Assembly (NCBI GenBank): GCA_900539035.1
Contig: UQAU01000053.1
Coordinates: 1 to 7,162, forward strand
Length of the DNA stretch: 7,162 nucleotides
Direction: 5' to 3'
DNA from: an uncultured Collinsella sp.
Lineage (GTDB): Bacteria > Actinomycetota > Coriobacteriia > Coriobacteriales > Coriobacteriaceae
Below are positions 1-7,021 of this stretch, piece after piece. The first letter of the stretch is position 1, and each line of letters starts with the position of its first letter. Below the pieces are notes generated by a model that was not told the DNA's origin, ran no database searches, and worked only from the letters and a program-made list of their open reading frames with translations. The position numbers were made by a program, and so were the translations under genes.

Positions 1-85
1 TGAACTTTATCGCGAGTTCCGCACGAACAGGAGGCCACTTAATGTGGCCTCCGTCGTGAGCAGGACTGTAGAGCAGGAAAGTTCA
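1..85. repeat. Nested imperfect inverted repeat / long hairpin downstream of the operon
   Basis: The core is a perfect 9-bp stem, GGAGGCCAC (30-38) and GTGGCCTCC (44-52), around the 5-base loop TTAAT. Outside it CACGA (22-26) pairs with TCGTG (54-58), AGTTCC (15-20) pairs with GGACT (63-67) with one bulged base, and TGAACTTT (1-8) pairs with AAAGTTCA (78-85). Four nested pairing blocks in 85 bases are unlikely by chance. No run of T follows the core on either strand, so it is not a canonical intrinsic terminator. It could be a factor-dependent terminator, an mRNA 3'-end stabiliser or a REP-like element. It begins at the window edge and may extend beyond it. Confidence 0.6.
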
Positions 86-98
86 TATGCGGCCGCTA

Positions 99-113
99 GG
101 CCCGGGCAGGGCC
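99..113 (-). other. Small GC-rich hairpin just after the tsaD stop
   Basis: GGCCC (99-103) and GGGCC (109-113) form a 5-bp stem with a 5-base loop, about 20 bases past the TAG stop of the fusion gene. There is no T run after it. It may slow polymerase or protect the mRNA 3' end, but this is only a structural observation. The stretch 86-132 otherwise shows nothing recognisable. Confidence 0.25.
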
Positions 114-132
114 GGGGACCGCACCCGTACGA

Positions 133-2517
133 CTACAGCGTCATGTTTGGATCGGCGTCGACGTCGAACGGTGAGATTTCACCTCGGTCGAATTTACGGC
201 GAGCGACCTCCGCGATCATGGCTGCATTATCGGTACAGGCAGACAAGGGCGGCACCGTTACGCGAATCCCCTGACGCCCAAGCTTCTTGATCATCATCTC
301 GCGCAGATGCGGGTTGGCCGAGACGCCGCCACCGATGCAGTATTCCTTGCATCCGCTAGCGTGCAATGCGTTTTTGGCCTTCTTGTACTGCACGTCAAAG
401 ACAGCTGCCTCAAACGAAGCTGCCAGATCGGGCAGGTGAATCGTGCGCCCGGCCTTGGTCTCTTGCTCGATGTAGAGCGTCACCGCCGTCTTGAGGCCCG
501 AAAGCGAGAAGCGGTAGTCCCCCCTGCTGTTAAGCGCACGGGGGAAATCGATCGCCTTGGGGTTGCCCGTCTCGGCCAGCTTAGAGATGATGGGGCCACC
601 GGGATAGCCCAGACCCAACGCCTTGGCTACCTTGTCGAAGGCCTCGCCCACAGCGTCGTCGAGCGTCTCACCGAGCACCTCGTAGTCGCCCCACGCCTTC
701 ACGTGCACGAGCATGGTGTGCCCGCCCGAGACAAGCGTGAAGATGAACGGCGGCTTGAGGTCGGGCTGCGCCAGCAAGTTGGCAAACAGATGACCCTCAA
801 GATGGTTGACGCACACGAGCGGCTTGCCAGCAGCGTAGGCAAAGCCCTTGGCGAAGGCGACGCCAACCACGAGCGCGCCCACCAGGCCCGGACCCTGCGT
901 CACGCCCACGGCGGCAAGCTCACTTGGTGCAATGGCTCCATCCTCAAGACCAAGCGATGCTGCGGCATCCTCGAGCGCCGCATCCACGACACTCACAATC
1001 ACCTCGACGTGTTTGCGCGAGGCGATCTCGGGCACCACGCCGCCAAAGCGGGCGTGAAAATCAATCTGCGTCGACACCTGGTTGGCCAGCATATTGCCAT
1101 CCGCATCGATAATCGCCACGGCCGTCTCGTCGCAGGAACTCTCGATAGCGAGCACTAGGCGGCGGCGCTCAATTTCGGCACGCTCCCCCTCGGAGCGCCC
1201 AGGAGCAGGCAGCGGCCATACGCGCTGCTCTGCCGCCGTCGGCTCGGGCGAAGCATTGTCGACCGGAAGCACCAGGGGCAGCGGAGCCGTCATGACGATG
1301 GCATCCTTGCCGGCACCATAGTAGCCGCGGCGCCGTCCTGCCTCGGTAAAGCCCAGAGCGTTATAAAGCGCGATCGCTCCCTCGTTGCCGTCCTCGACCT
1401 CGAGCGAAGCCGTGGTGCAGCCGAGCATCTGGGCATCATAGCTCACATGCGACAGCAGCTTGCGGGCAATGCCCTCACGGCGATGTGCCGGGTCGACGGC
1501 GACATCCAGAATCTGCACATCACCGTCCACGACCATACCGCCGGCAAGGCCCAGTAGCTTGCCGTCGTCGTGTGCCACCCACCAACTACGCGGCGCAGCG
1601 ACGTCCTCGCCCAGTTCGGACAGGAACATGCCCGGCGTCCACGCCTCGTGTCCGGCACCTTCAAAGCAGGCAGCCTCCAGCGTGCTCGCGCCCTCGGCAT
1701 CCGCCGCGCCCATGGGACGGAACTGCAGATGACGACCGGCGAGCTCATCGGCAACGCCCGTAATTTCGCTCTGCGCACTCTCGGCAAGACCAAGACGCTT
1801 GCGCTCGTTTTCCTCGGCATCCGAAAGGCGCGTGTAAATCGGCAGGACGCGAGCCGGATCGCCGTCACCCGCAGCGTGCGCGAGCAGCAAGCCCTCGCCC
1901 GAAGGCCACCACAGGTCGCGCTCCACGCAGCGGGCGGTCTCGTCCTCACCCAGCAGCTTGCCATAGCGCACGAGACCGTCACCGGTCAGCTGAACCTGGT
2001 CCCAGTCCGCTGCTCGGCGCCACTCATCGAGCGCCACGGCGGCCTTGACCACGTGTTCGCGCTCAAATTGACGCTCGGGACCCTCATCGCCCAGCATATA
2101 TAGTGCCGGATATACCTCACCGCGCATGGCATCGGCCAAGATACCAAGCTTGCCGCGCACGCCAGCCTTCCACGCCGTCCAAGCGCAAGCGTCGAGCGTC
2201 GACACGCCCAGCAGTGGAACATTGGCACCGCGCGCGAGGCCCTTGGCAGTGGAGATGCCGATGCGCACACCCGTAAACGACCCCGGGCCGCGGCCGACCA
2301 CGTAGTAACCAACATCGCTGCGATCCAGACCGGCTTGAGCCAGCACGCCATCAACGGTATTCACGAGCTCAACGTTGGCGTGACGGCGACACATGTGGTC
2401 GCCACTCACGAGCTTCGTCTCGCCCGTCTGCCCATCAATCCAGCTTGCCGCGCAGGCAAGCATGTCGGTCGAGGTATCGAGCGCCACCACCAGCGCGTTG
2501 TCGTTATGCAAGCTCAT
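133..2517 (-). CDS. Triple-fusion protein TsaB-RimI-TsaD (t6A37 tRNA modification plus S18 N-acetyltransferase)
   Basis: A 794-residue cytoplasmic fusion of three proteins that are normally separate. Residues 1 to about 235 are TsaB, the TsaD partner (GRGPGSFTGVRIG at 75-87, PIYTR at 226-230). Residues about 264-412 are a RimI-type GNAT acetyltransferase: acetyl-CoA loop RREGIA at 346-351, LYNALGF at 384-390, E392 and Y399/Y400 matching the E. coli RimI catalytic Glu and Tyr. Residues 413-452 are a Pro/Glu-rich linker. Residues 453-794 are TsaD, which transfers the threonylcarbamoyl group to A37 of ANN-decoding tRNAs: ESSCDET at 459-465, metal ligands H572 and H576 in HLEGH, VSGGH at 596-600, GGGVSANP at 729-736, D763 in CTDNAAM. 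All three domains look intact. I chose the ATG at 2517, which gives MSLHNDNALVVALD, over an in-frame TTG at 2535. AAGG lies 9 bases upstream of that ATG. The start lies inside the tsaE end, so translation is probably coupled. The RimI target (S18) is inferred from the family. Confidence 0.95.
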   Translation of the reverse strand: MSLHNDNALVVALDTSTDMLACAASWIDGQTGETKLVSGDHMCRRHANVELVNTVDGVLAQAGLDRSDVGYYVVGRGPGSFTGVRIGISTAKGLARGANVPLLGVSTLDACAWTAWKAGVRGKLGILADAMRGEVYPALYMLGDEGPERQFEREHVVKAAVALDEWRRAADWDQVQLTGDGLVRYGKLLGEDETARCVERDLWWPSGEGLLLAHAAGDGDPARVLPIYTRLSDAEENERKRLGLAESAQSEITGVADELAGRHLQFRPMGAADAEGASTLEAACFEGAGHEAWTPGMFLSELGEDVAAPRSWWVAHDDGKLLGLAGGMVVDGDVQILDVAVDPAHRREGIARKLLSHVSYDAQMLGCTTASLEVEDGNEGAIALYNALGFTEAGRRRGYYGAGKDAIVMTAPLPLVLPVDNASPEPTAAEQRVWPLPAPGRSEGERAEIERRRLVLAIESSCDETAVAIIDADGNMLANQVSTQIDFHARFGGVVPEIASRKHVEVIVSVVDAALEDAAASLGLEDGAIAPSELAAVGVTQGPGLVGALVVGVAFAKGFAYAAGKPLVCVNHLEGHLFANLLAQPDLKPPFIFTLVSGGHTMLVHVKAWGDYEVLGETLDDAVGEAFDKVAKALGLGYPGGPIISKLAETGNPKAIDFPRALNSRGDYRFSLSGLKTAVTLYIEQETKAGRTIHLPDLAASFEAAVFDVQYKKAKNALHASGCKEYCIGGGVSANPHLREMMIKKLGRQGIRVTVPPLSACTDNAAMIAEVARRKFDRGEISPFDVDADPNMTL

Positions 2518-3010
2518 CTTGTACAGCCTTATCAATCAAATGGGAAAGCTCCATTGCGCGGTCACCGTGTGCCTCGAGCGTTATCGTTCGCACATCGCTG
2601 TCGCCCTCATCACGCTTGAGCGTCACCGAAAGATACTCATCCGTCAGCTCGTCCTGGAATTGTTCGCCCCATTCCAGCAAGCAAGCACCCTCATAGCCCA
2701 GCACATCGAAAATGCCCGTATCCTCGAGCTCGTAGGCATGCTCCAGGCGGTATAGATCAAAGTGAAACAGCGGAATACGACCTTGATCGTGAACGGCCAT
2801 GAGCGCAAACGTAGGGCTCGTAACCATATGCCCATCGCCCAGCCCGCGCGAGACGCCCTTGGTAAAGTGAGTTTTGCCCACTCCCAGGCCACCGGTCAGG
2901 ATGAGCACATCGCCGTCCTCAAGGCACGGTGCAATTAGCTCGCCAAAGTACTCCGTATCGGCAGCGCAAGTCGTTTTGTAAGTACCTACCCCCAGGCGCT
3001 CCAGGGACAT
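2504..3010 (-). CDS. tsaE: tRNA threonylcarbamoyladenosine biosynthesis ATPase TsaE
   Basis: A 168-residue P-loop ATPase that cycles the TsaB-TsaD complex during t6A37 synthesis. The Walker A motif GGLGVGKT spans residues 40-47 (K46, T47). The switch-like SPTFAL follows at 65-70, HFDLYRLE at 83-90 holds the catalytic-type D85, and LLEW at 111-114 holds the Walker B-like E113. Length and motif spacing match E. coli TsaE (YjeE), with a slightly longer acidic C-terminal part. The start ATG is preceded by AAGGAG at 5 bases, a strong ribosome binding site. It begins 12 bases after the glycosylase stop and overlaps the start of the TsaB-RimI-TsaD gene by 14 bases. With that fusion it supplies the whole second-step t6A machinery. 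Confidence 0.96.
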   Translation of the reverse strand: MSLERLGVGTYKTTCAADTEYFGELIAPCLEDGDVLILTGGLGVGKTHFTKGVSRGLGDGHMVTSPTFALMAVHDQGRIPLFHFDLYRLEHAYELEDTGIFDVLGYEGACLLEWGEQFQDELTDEYLSVTLKRDEGDSDVRTITLEAHGDRAMELSHLIDKAVQDELA

Positions 3011-3022
3011 ATATGCTCCTTA

Positions 3023-3643
3023 TTATTCCGAGGCGTCCTCTGGTGCGGGATGTCGCTCCAGATAGTCGCCCAGCATCTTAAAGTCTTCCTCCAGCAGCTC
3101 CTGCCACGCCGGATTGCGCAGCGCTGCTGCCGGATGGAACGTGGGCATTACTACAAAATGCCCCATCTGGTGGAACCTGCCGCGCAGCTTAGTAATGCCA
3201 ATCTCGGTCTTAAGCACAAAGTGCGTCGCGGGGTTGCCGAGCGTCACGATAATATCGGGCCAGATGCTTCGAATCTGCTCACGCAAAAACGGCGAGCAAG
3301 CCAGCACTTCCTCGGGACGCGGATTGCGGTTTCCCGGCGGGCGGCACTTAAGCACGTTGGCAATGTAGACGTCTTCGCGTTTGAGGCCCGCCAGCGACAA
3401 AATGCCGTTGAGGTCCTCGCCTGCCGCCCCCACAAAGGGCTCGCCCTGCAAATCCTCATTGCGGCCCGGCGCCTCACCAATAAACATCACGCGAGCGCGG
3501 GGGGTTCCCACGCCAAACACGATATTGTGACGCGACTGGTAGAGCTGGCAGAGGTGACAATCGCCCAGAACGGCCTCAATTTCCTCGAGTGCGACCTCAC
3601 GTGGTGCCTGATGGGTATGGCCGGGGATGTGCATGACGCCCAT
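3023..3643 (-). CDS. Uracil-DNA glycosylase, family 4 (Fe-S) type
   Basis: A 206-residue base-excision repair enzyme that removes uracil, arising from cytosine deamination or dUMP incorporation, from DNA. Four cysteines that would hold a 4Fe-4S cluster are at C29, C32 (CHLC), C100 (LKCRPPGNRNP) and C116 (VLAC). Motif A is GEAPG at 56-60, followed by GEPFVGAAG at 67-75. Motif B, the DNA-binding HPAAAL, is at 170-175. This cysteine spacing with GEAPG is typical of family 4 (thermophile UDGa-like) enzymes and unlike E. coli Ung. Family 5 is less likely. The ATG at 3643 has GGAG 5 bases upstream, overlapping the alr stop region. The gene ends in tandem stops (TAATAA). It sits between alr and tsaE, which are adjacent in mycobacteria. 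Confidence 0.93.
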   Translation of the reverse strand: MGVMHIPGHTHQAPREVALEEIEAVLGDCHLCQLYQSRHNIVFGVGTPRARVMFIGEAPGRNEDLQGEPFVGAAGEDLNGILSLAGLKREDVYIANVLKCRPPGNRNPRPEEVLACSPFLREQIRSIWPDIIVTLGNPATHFVLKTEIGITKLRGRFHQMGHFVVMPTFHPAAALRNPAWQELLEEDFKMLGDYLERHPAPEDASE

Positions 3644-3651
3644 AGCGGCTC

Positions 3652-4797
3652 CTACACGTAGACCTTGTCGAGACGCATGCCAAAGCCGCAGGCGACCTCG
3701 TAGTTAATCGTTCCGCGCAGTCGGGCCATCTCGTCCATAGTGATCTCGGCATCGCCATCGCGGCCGACAATGATCATCTCGTCACCATACTCGGCCTCGG
3801 GAATCTCGTGTGCCGGGTTGGACTGAATGGCGACCATAAACTGGTCCATGCAGATATTGCCAACCTGATGCACACGCTCGCCGCGATACAGCACATCCAT
3901 ACGATTGGAAAGCGTACGCGATAGGCCATCGGCATAACCGATCGGCAGCGTGCAGATCTGAACGCGCGTACGCGGTACGCGGTAGGTAAAACCGTAGCCC
4001 ACGCCCTCACCCATCGCAGGGTGTGCCACGCGCGTCACGCGCGCATGGACGCTCATAACGGGATCAAGCTGCATCACGCGGCCACTCAGCTCGCACGGCT
4101 GCATGCCATACAAGCCAACGCCGGCGCGAATCATATCAAAATGCATCGAGGGGTCGAGCATCGAGGACGGCGTGTTGGCGCAGTGCACGATACCGCACTC
4201 AAAACCCGCATCCTTAATGGCCTGAACGGCCTCGGTAAAGCGCTGACACTGCAGCTTGTAGTCCCAGCCCGAAGGTTCATCGGCCGTGGCGAAGTGCGTA
4301 AATACGCCGTCGCACTGAATACCGCGATGAAAATTGATACCGCGGACAAAGTCGACAACCTGCGTGTAGTGAACGCCGATACGATTCATGCCCGTCTCGA
4401 TGGCGAGATGATACTTGCCCACTTTGCCCGCCGCGACGGCACATTCGCCATACGCAAGAGCAAAGTCAGACGTATAGACCGAGGGCATGATATCAAACTC
4501 GAGCAACGTCGGAATGGCCTCGATAGGCGGCTCGCTTAGGATGAGGATGGGTTGCGTTATCCCGCCCTGTCGGAGCTCAACGCCCTCGTTAACCGTCGCC
4601 ACGGCAAACATGTCGGCACCGGCCGAATACATGATCTTGGCGCACTCAACAGCTCCATGACCATAAGCATCGGCCTTGACCACGCAGCACAGGCGCTGAC
4701 GTGGATTCAGCAAGTTCTTATAGGCCCTCGTGTTGCGACGGAGCGCTCCGCGGTCGATCTCGACCCAGGACCAGCGCGTCAAATCGGCTTTATTCAT
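3652..4797 (-). CDS. alr: Alanine racemase (PLP-dependent)
   Basis: A 381-residue fold-type III PLP enzyme that interconverts L- and D-alanine, supplying D-Ala for peptidoglycan. The PLP lysine is K41 in VKADAYGHG (40-48). The opposing catalytic tyrosine is Y268 in GVGYGFTY. Other active-site residues equivalent to those in the Geobacillus enzyme are R139 (TGMNRIG), H168 (THFAT), R224 (MIRAGVGLYG) and M317/D318 (ICMDQ). The position normally held by the carbamylated lysine (KxDTGM) is A132 here, in LAIETGMNRIG. The length is normal for the family. The ATG lies 2 bases after the nnr stop. The upstream Shine-Dalgarno is weak (GGATGA), so initiation probably depends on ribosomes finishing nnr. 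It ends 8 bases before the glycosylase gene. Confidence 0.96.
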   Translation of the reverse strand: MNKADLTRWSWVEIDRGALRRNTRAYKNLLNPRQRLCCVVKADAYGHGAVECAKIMYSAGADMFAVATVNEGVELRQGGITQPILILSEPPIEAIPTLLEFDIMPSVYTSDFALAYGECAVAAGKVGKYHLAIETGMNRIGVHYTQVVDFVRGINFHRGIQCDGVFTHFATADEPSGWDYKLQCQRFTEAVQAIKDAGFECGIVHCANTPSSMLDPSMHFDMIRAGVGLYGMQPCELSGRVMQLDPVMSVHARVTRVAHPAMGEGVGYGFTYRVPRTRVQICTLPIGYADGLSRTLSNRMDVLYRGERVHQVGNICMDQFMVAIQSNPAHEIPEAEYGDEMIIVGRDGDAEITMDEMARLRGTINYEVACGFGMRLDKVYV

Positions 4798-4799
4798 GA

Positions 4800-6416
4800 T
4801 TAGTCATCCGACCCTTCGTCCATGATTCCCAGATCTTCGAGCGCATCCTTTGCCGCCAGTTCCATGGCAGGACCGATCAAGTCGATAAGATCGGTCGCGA
4901 TGACGCTCTTCTCACCATACTCCGTCGCCGCGGCAAAACCGGCGTAGCTGTGAAGTGCGACGGCGTACGAATACAGCAACTCCCAACGATCCATCTCGTC
5001 GCGCATGGTGGCAAGCGTACCGGCCAAAATACCCGCGAGAACATCACCCGAACCGGCAGTTGCCAGAGAAGCCGGACCCGAGAGCGGCAGCAGCACACGC
5101 TCAACGCCACAGATAGCCGTCGTCGGCCCCTTGGCAATGACCACCAGATTGTCGGAGCCTGCAGCCCAGACAACCTTCTGCGCGGCTGCAATCGCGGTAC
5201 CAAGGTCGTTCACCTCGTCACCGGCAACCAGACGCGAAAGTTCACGATAGTGCGGCGTCATAACCAACGGCTGCTCGCGACGATACATCTCGGGATTACT
5301 ATCAATACCGTCAATGGCAATCTTAGCAAGGCAGTTGAGTGCATCGGCGTCCAAAATAAGCGGTACATCAAGCTCGAGCAAGCCCGAAACCACCTGCATA
5401 GCGCCGGCAGATGTCGTCATACCGGGACCGCACAGTACACAGCTGTACTTCTTTGCAATCTCGCACACAGTCATGCGCGCAGCGGCGCCAAAGGAGCCGC
5501 GGGAATCAGACGGAATAGCAAAGACGGGAATCGAAGGAAGTGCCATGCGAATAAGATTGGCGCAGGCGTCAGGAGCCGCGACTGCCACGTAACCAGCACC
5601 CGCGCGAGCTGCAGACTTGGCCGCCATAATGGCAGCACCAGGATATTGCGCAGATCCGGCGACAATAAGCACAGAACCACGGGAATACTTATCGATATTC
5701 GTAGGTAGTGGGGCAAAGTAATCAACTAAGTCACCGGGCTCGACAATCTCGGCTGCGTGGTCGACATCATCGATGACCTCGTCAAGACGGTCGTAAAGAT
5801 TGCCGCAGATCAAATCGCCAGCATACTCAGGACCATCAGCGCTATACAGACCAATCTTGGGCGCAATCATCGTCACCGTATGCTCGGCACGAATGCAGTC
5901 GTCATCAACAACGCCCGTCTCGGCATTCAGGCCCGAGGGAACATCAATGGATACGACACAATCGGCGCATTCATTGACCGTAGGAATCCAGATGGAGAAC
6001 GGCGCACGCAGATTTCCGTGGAAACCGGTACCAAAAATGGCATCGACAACAACATCGGCCTTATCGATCAAAACCTCGAGTTCGTCACGCGAGGGGCCGA
6101 CGCAAACGTGCACATCGCGGCCGGCAGTACGACGAGCAACATGACGTGCCAGAGCAGCAGGAATCTCATCCGGCTCAACCGGAGAAACGATATCCACGTC
6201 CACACCCTTATGGCTCAGGATATCGGCGGCAACCCAACCGTCGCCGCCATTATTACCAAAACCGACCAGAACGAGAACCCGATCGGGATTGAGCTTCAAG
6301 ACCTCGTTGGCGGCAAACTCACCCGCTAGCTCCATAAGCTCGGCCTTCGAAGTCCCTTCGCGTTCGATGATATCCTCGAGACGAACGACTTCTTCGGTAC
6401 TCAAAACCGGTTTCAT
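4800..6416 (-). CDS. nnr: Bifunctional NAD(P)H-hydrate epimerase / ADP-dependent (S)-NAD(P)H-hydrate dehydratase
   Basis: A 538-residue nicotinamide-nucleotide repair protein. NAD(P)H that has taken up water is epimerised between R and S forms by the N-terminal YjeF_N domain (about 1-225). The S form is then dehydrated back to NAD(P)H by the C-terminal ribokinase-like domain (about 235-525) at the cost of ADP. Seen in the first domain: GFGNNGGDG at 52-60, DAIFGTGFHG at 125-134, DVPSGLNAETG at 158-168. Seen in the second: SRGSVLIVAGSAQYPG at 245-260, DADALN at 356-361, TPHYREL at 387-393, KGPTTAI at 429-435 and ATAGSGDVLAG at 452-462. The two-domain layout and length match E. coli Nnr. The ATG directly abuts the acpS stop (TAGATG), and AGGAG inside the acpS end serves as its ribosome binding site, indicating tight coupling. 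The acidic C-terminal tail is unremarkable. Confidence 0.97.
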   Translation of the reverse strand: MKPVLSTEEVVRLEDIIEREGTSKAELMELAGEFAANEVLKLNPDRVLVLVGFGNNGGDGWVAADILSHKGVDVDIVSPVEPDEIPAALARHVARRTAGRDVHVCVGPSRDELEVLIDKADVVVDAIFGTGFHGNLRAPFSIWIPTVNECADCVVSIDVPSGLNAETGVVDDDCIRAEHTVTMIAPKIGLYSADGPEYAGDLICGNLYDRLDEVIDDVDHAAEIVEPGDLVDYFAPLPTNIDKYSRGSVLIVAGSAQYPGAAIMAAKSAARAGAGYVAVAAPDACANLIRMALPSIPVFAIPSDSRGSFGAAARMTVCEIAKKYSCVLCGPGMTTSAGAMQVVSGLLELDVPLILDADALNCLAKIAIDGIDSNPEMYRREQPLVMTPHYRELSRLVAGDEVNDLGTAIAAAQKVVWAAGSDNLVVIAKGPTTAICGVERVLLPLSGPASLATAGSGDVLAGILAGTLATMRDEMDRWELLYSYAVALHSYAGFAAATEYGEKSVIATDLIDLIGPAMELAAKDALEDLGIMDEGSDD

Positions 6417-6956
6417 CTATGCTCCTAGCGTATCTTGCGAAGCATCGCCCAGGTGCTCCGTCAATGCTGAATTCTGCAGCTGCTCAAGCTCATCTAAAAC
6501 AGAGCGAGCCTCTTTAAATGTCTGCGCTACGCGTTTCTTGGTGCTCACCTTTTCCTCTTTTGGCTTAGGCCGAGCATCTTCGGTAATCGCGATGGCATTC
6601 GCAACGGCCAAGTCTCCTGTAAGCGTAATGGAAAGAGCGACCTCAACAACACCCAGTTCTTGAGCGATCTCGAGAGCACGGCCCGAAAGCAGCGCCTTCG
6701 GTTTGCCGAGTTTATCACGCGTAACCGAAACATCCTTGCGACCCACGCCTTGACTAAAACCCGTGCCGAGAGCTTTAAGCACCGCCTCACGCGAAGCAAA
6801 GCGGCTCGCATAGTGAGCAGCGGGACGCGATGATGCATCGCAATACGCACGCTCTTCTTCGGTAAACACACGCCGAGCAAACGACGGCGTCTTTTCAAGA
6901 ATTGATTTCATGCGGGAAATCTCGACGATATCAACGCCGATACCAGCTTCAGCCAT
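6417..6956 (-). CDS. acpS: Holo-[acyl-carrier-protein] synthase with C-terminal extension
   Basis: AcpS transfers 4'-phosphopantetheine from CoA to a serine of apo-ACP, switching on fatty acid synthesis. The 179-residue product has the usual N-terminal GIGVDIVEISRM (5-16, Mg ligand D9), FTEEERAYC (31-39) and ASREAVLKALGTGF (54-67, E57 and K61). The normal AcpS fold ends near residue 125 (ANAIAI). The remaining 55 or so residues are an additional charged tail (RPKPKEE, STKKR, then the helix-like VLDELEQLQ), which I do not recognise. I chose the ATG at 6956 over the in-frame ATG at 6968, because GGAGGTGA ends 4 bases before 6956 and overlaps the codons just after the upstream ATG. It is the first gene of the operon, about 23 bases below the predicted transcription start, and its stop touches the nnr start codon. 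Confidence 0.95.
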   Translation of the reverse strand: MAEAGIGVDIVEISRMKSILEKTPSFARRVFTEEERAYCDASSRPAAHYASRFASREAVLKALGTGFSQGVGRKDVSVTRDKLGKPKALLSGRALEIAQELGVVEVALSITLTGDLAVANAIAITEDARPKPKEEKVSTKKRVAQTFKEARSVLDELEQLQNSALTEHLGDASQDTLGA

Positions 6957-6985
6957 GTTCACCTCCATATCGCACAGACTAAGTT

Positions 6986-7015
6986 ATTGTAGCCCGTTCG
7001 CAGAAGATGCGACAA
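6986..7015 (-). promoter_or_regulatory. Probable sigma70-type promoter of the operon (proximal)
   Basis: On the minus strand TTGTCG (7015-7010) is followed by an 18-base spacer and TACAAT (6991-6986), one mismatch from the consensus -10. Transcription would start near 6979, giving a leader of about 23 bases before the acpS ATG that contains GGAGGTGA. Its position just upstream of the first gene and after the preceding terminator supports it as the operon promoter. Confidence 0.6.
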
Positions 7016-7021
7016 ACGAGG

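Larger units (their letters stand above)
133..6979 (-). other. Six-gene operon acpS-nnr-alr-udg-tsaE-tsaB/rimI/tsaD
   Basis: All six genes lie on the minus strand. Junctions run 0, 2, 8, 12 and -14 bases, with no terminator-like hairpin and T run between them. Several ribosome binding sites lie within or touch the end of the preceding gene. The predicted start is near 6979. GC is visibly higher in the fusion gene than in acpS and nnr, but nothing else suggests a recent insertion. Confidence 0.8.

Noticed and set aside
84..106. CATATG, GCGGCCGC and CCCGGG sites close together, resembling a cloning polylinker
   Set aside because: These palindromes are expected in GC-rich DNA, and no vector sequence surrounds them. 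They lie naturally after the tsaD stop.
44..274. 76-residue plus-strand frame starting in the core hairpin
   Set aside because: It starts with GTG in the hairpin arm, has no good ribosome binding site and runs into the antisense of the tsaD end. Its low-complexity product resembles no known family.
307..1158. 283-residue open frame on the plus strand
   Set aside because: It is antisense to the conserved TsaD domain, has no recognisable motif and no clear ribosome binding site. Long antisense frames are expected opposite GC-rich genes.
4950..5708. 252-residue open frame on the plus strand
   Set aside because: It is fully antisense to the dehydratase domain of nnr; its composition looks like a codon-bias shadow.
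6957..6968. Upstream ATG adding MEVN to AcpS
   Set aside because: The GGAGGTGA ribosome binding site overlaps this codon and its neighbours, so it serves the ATG at 6956 instead.
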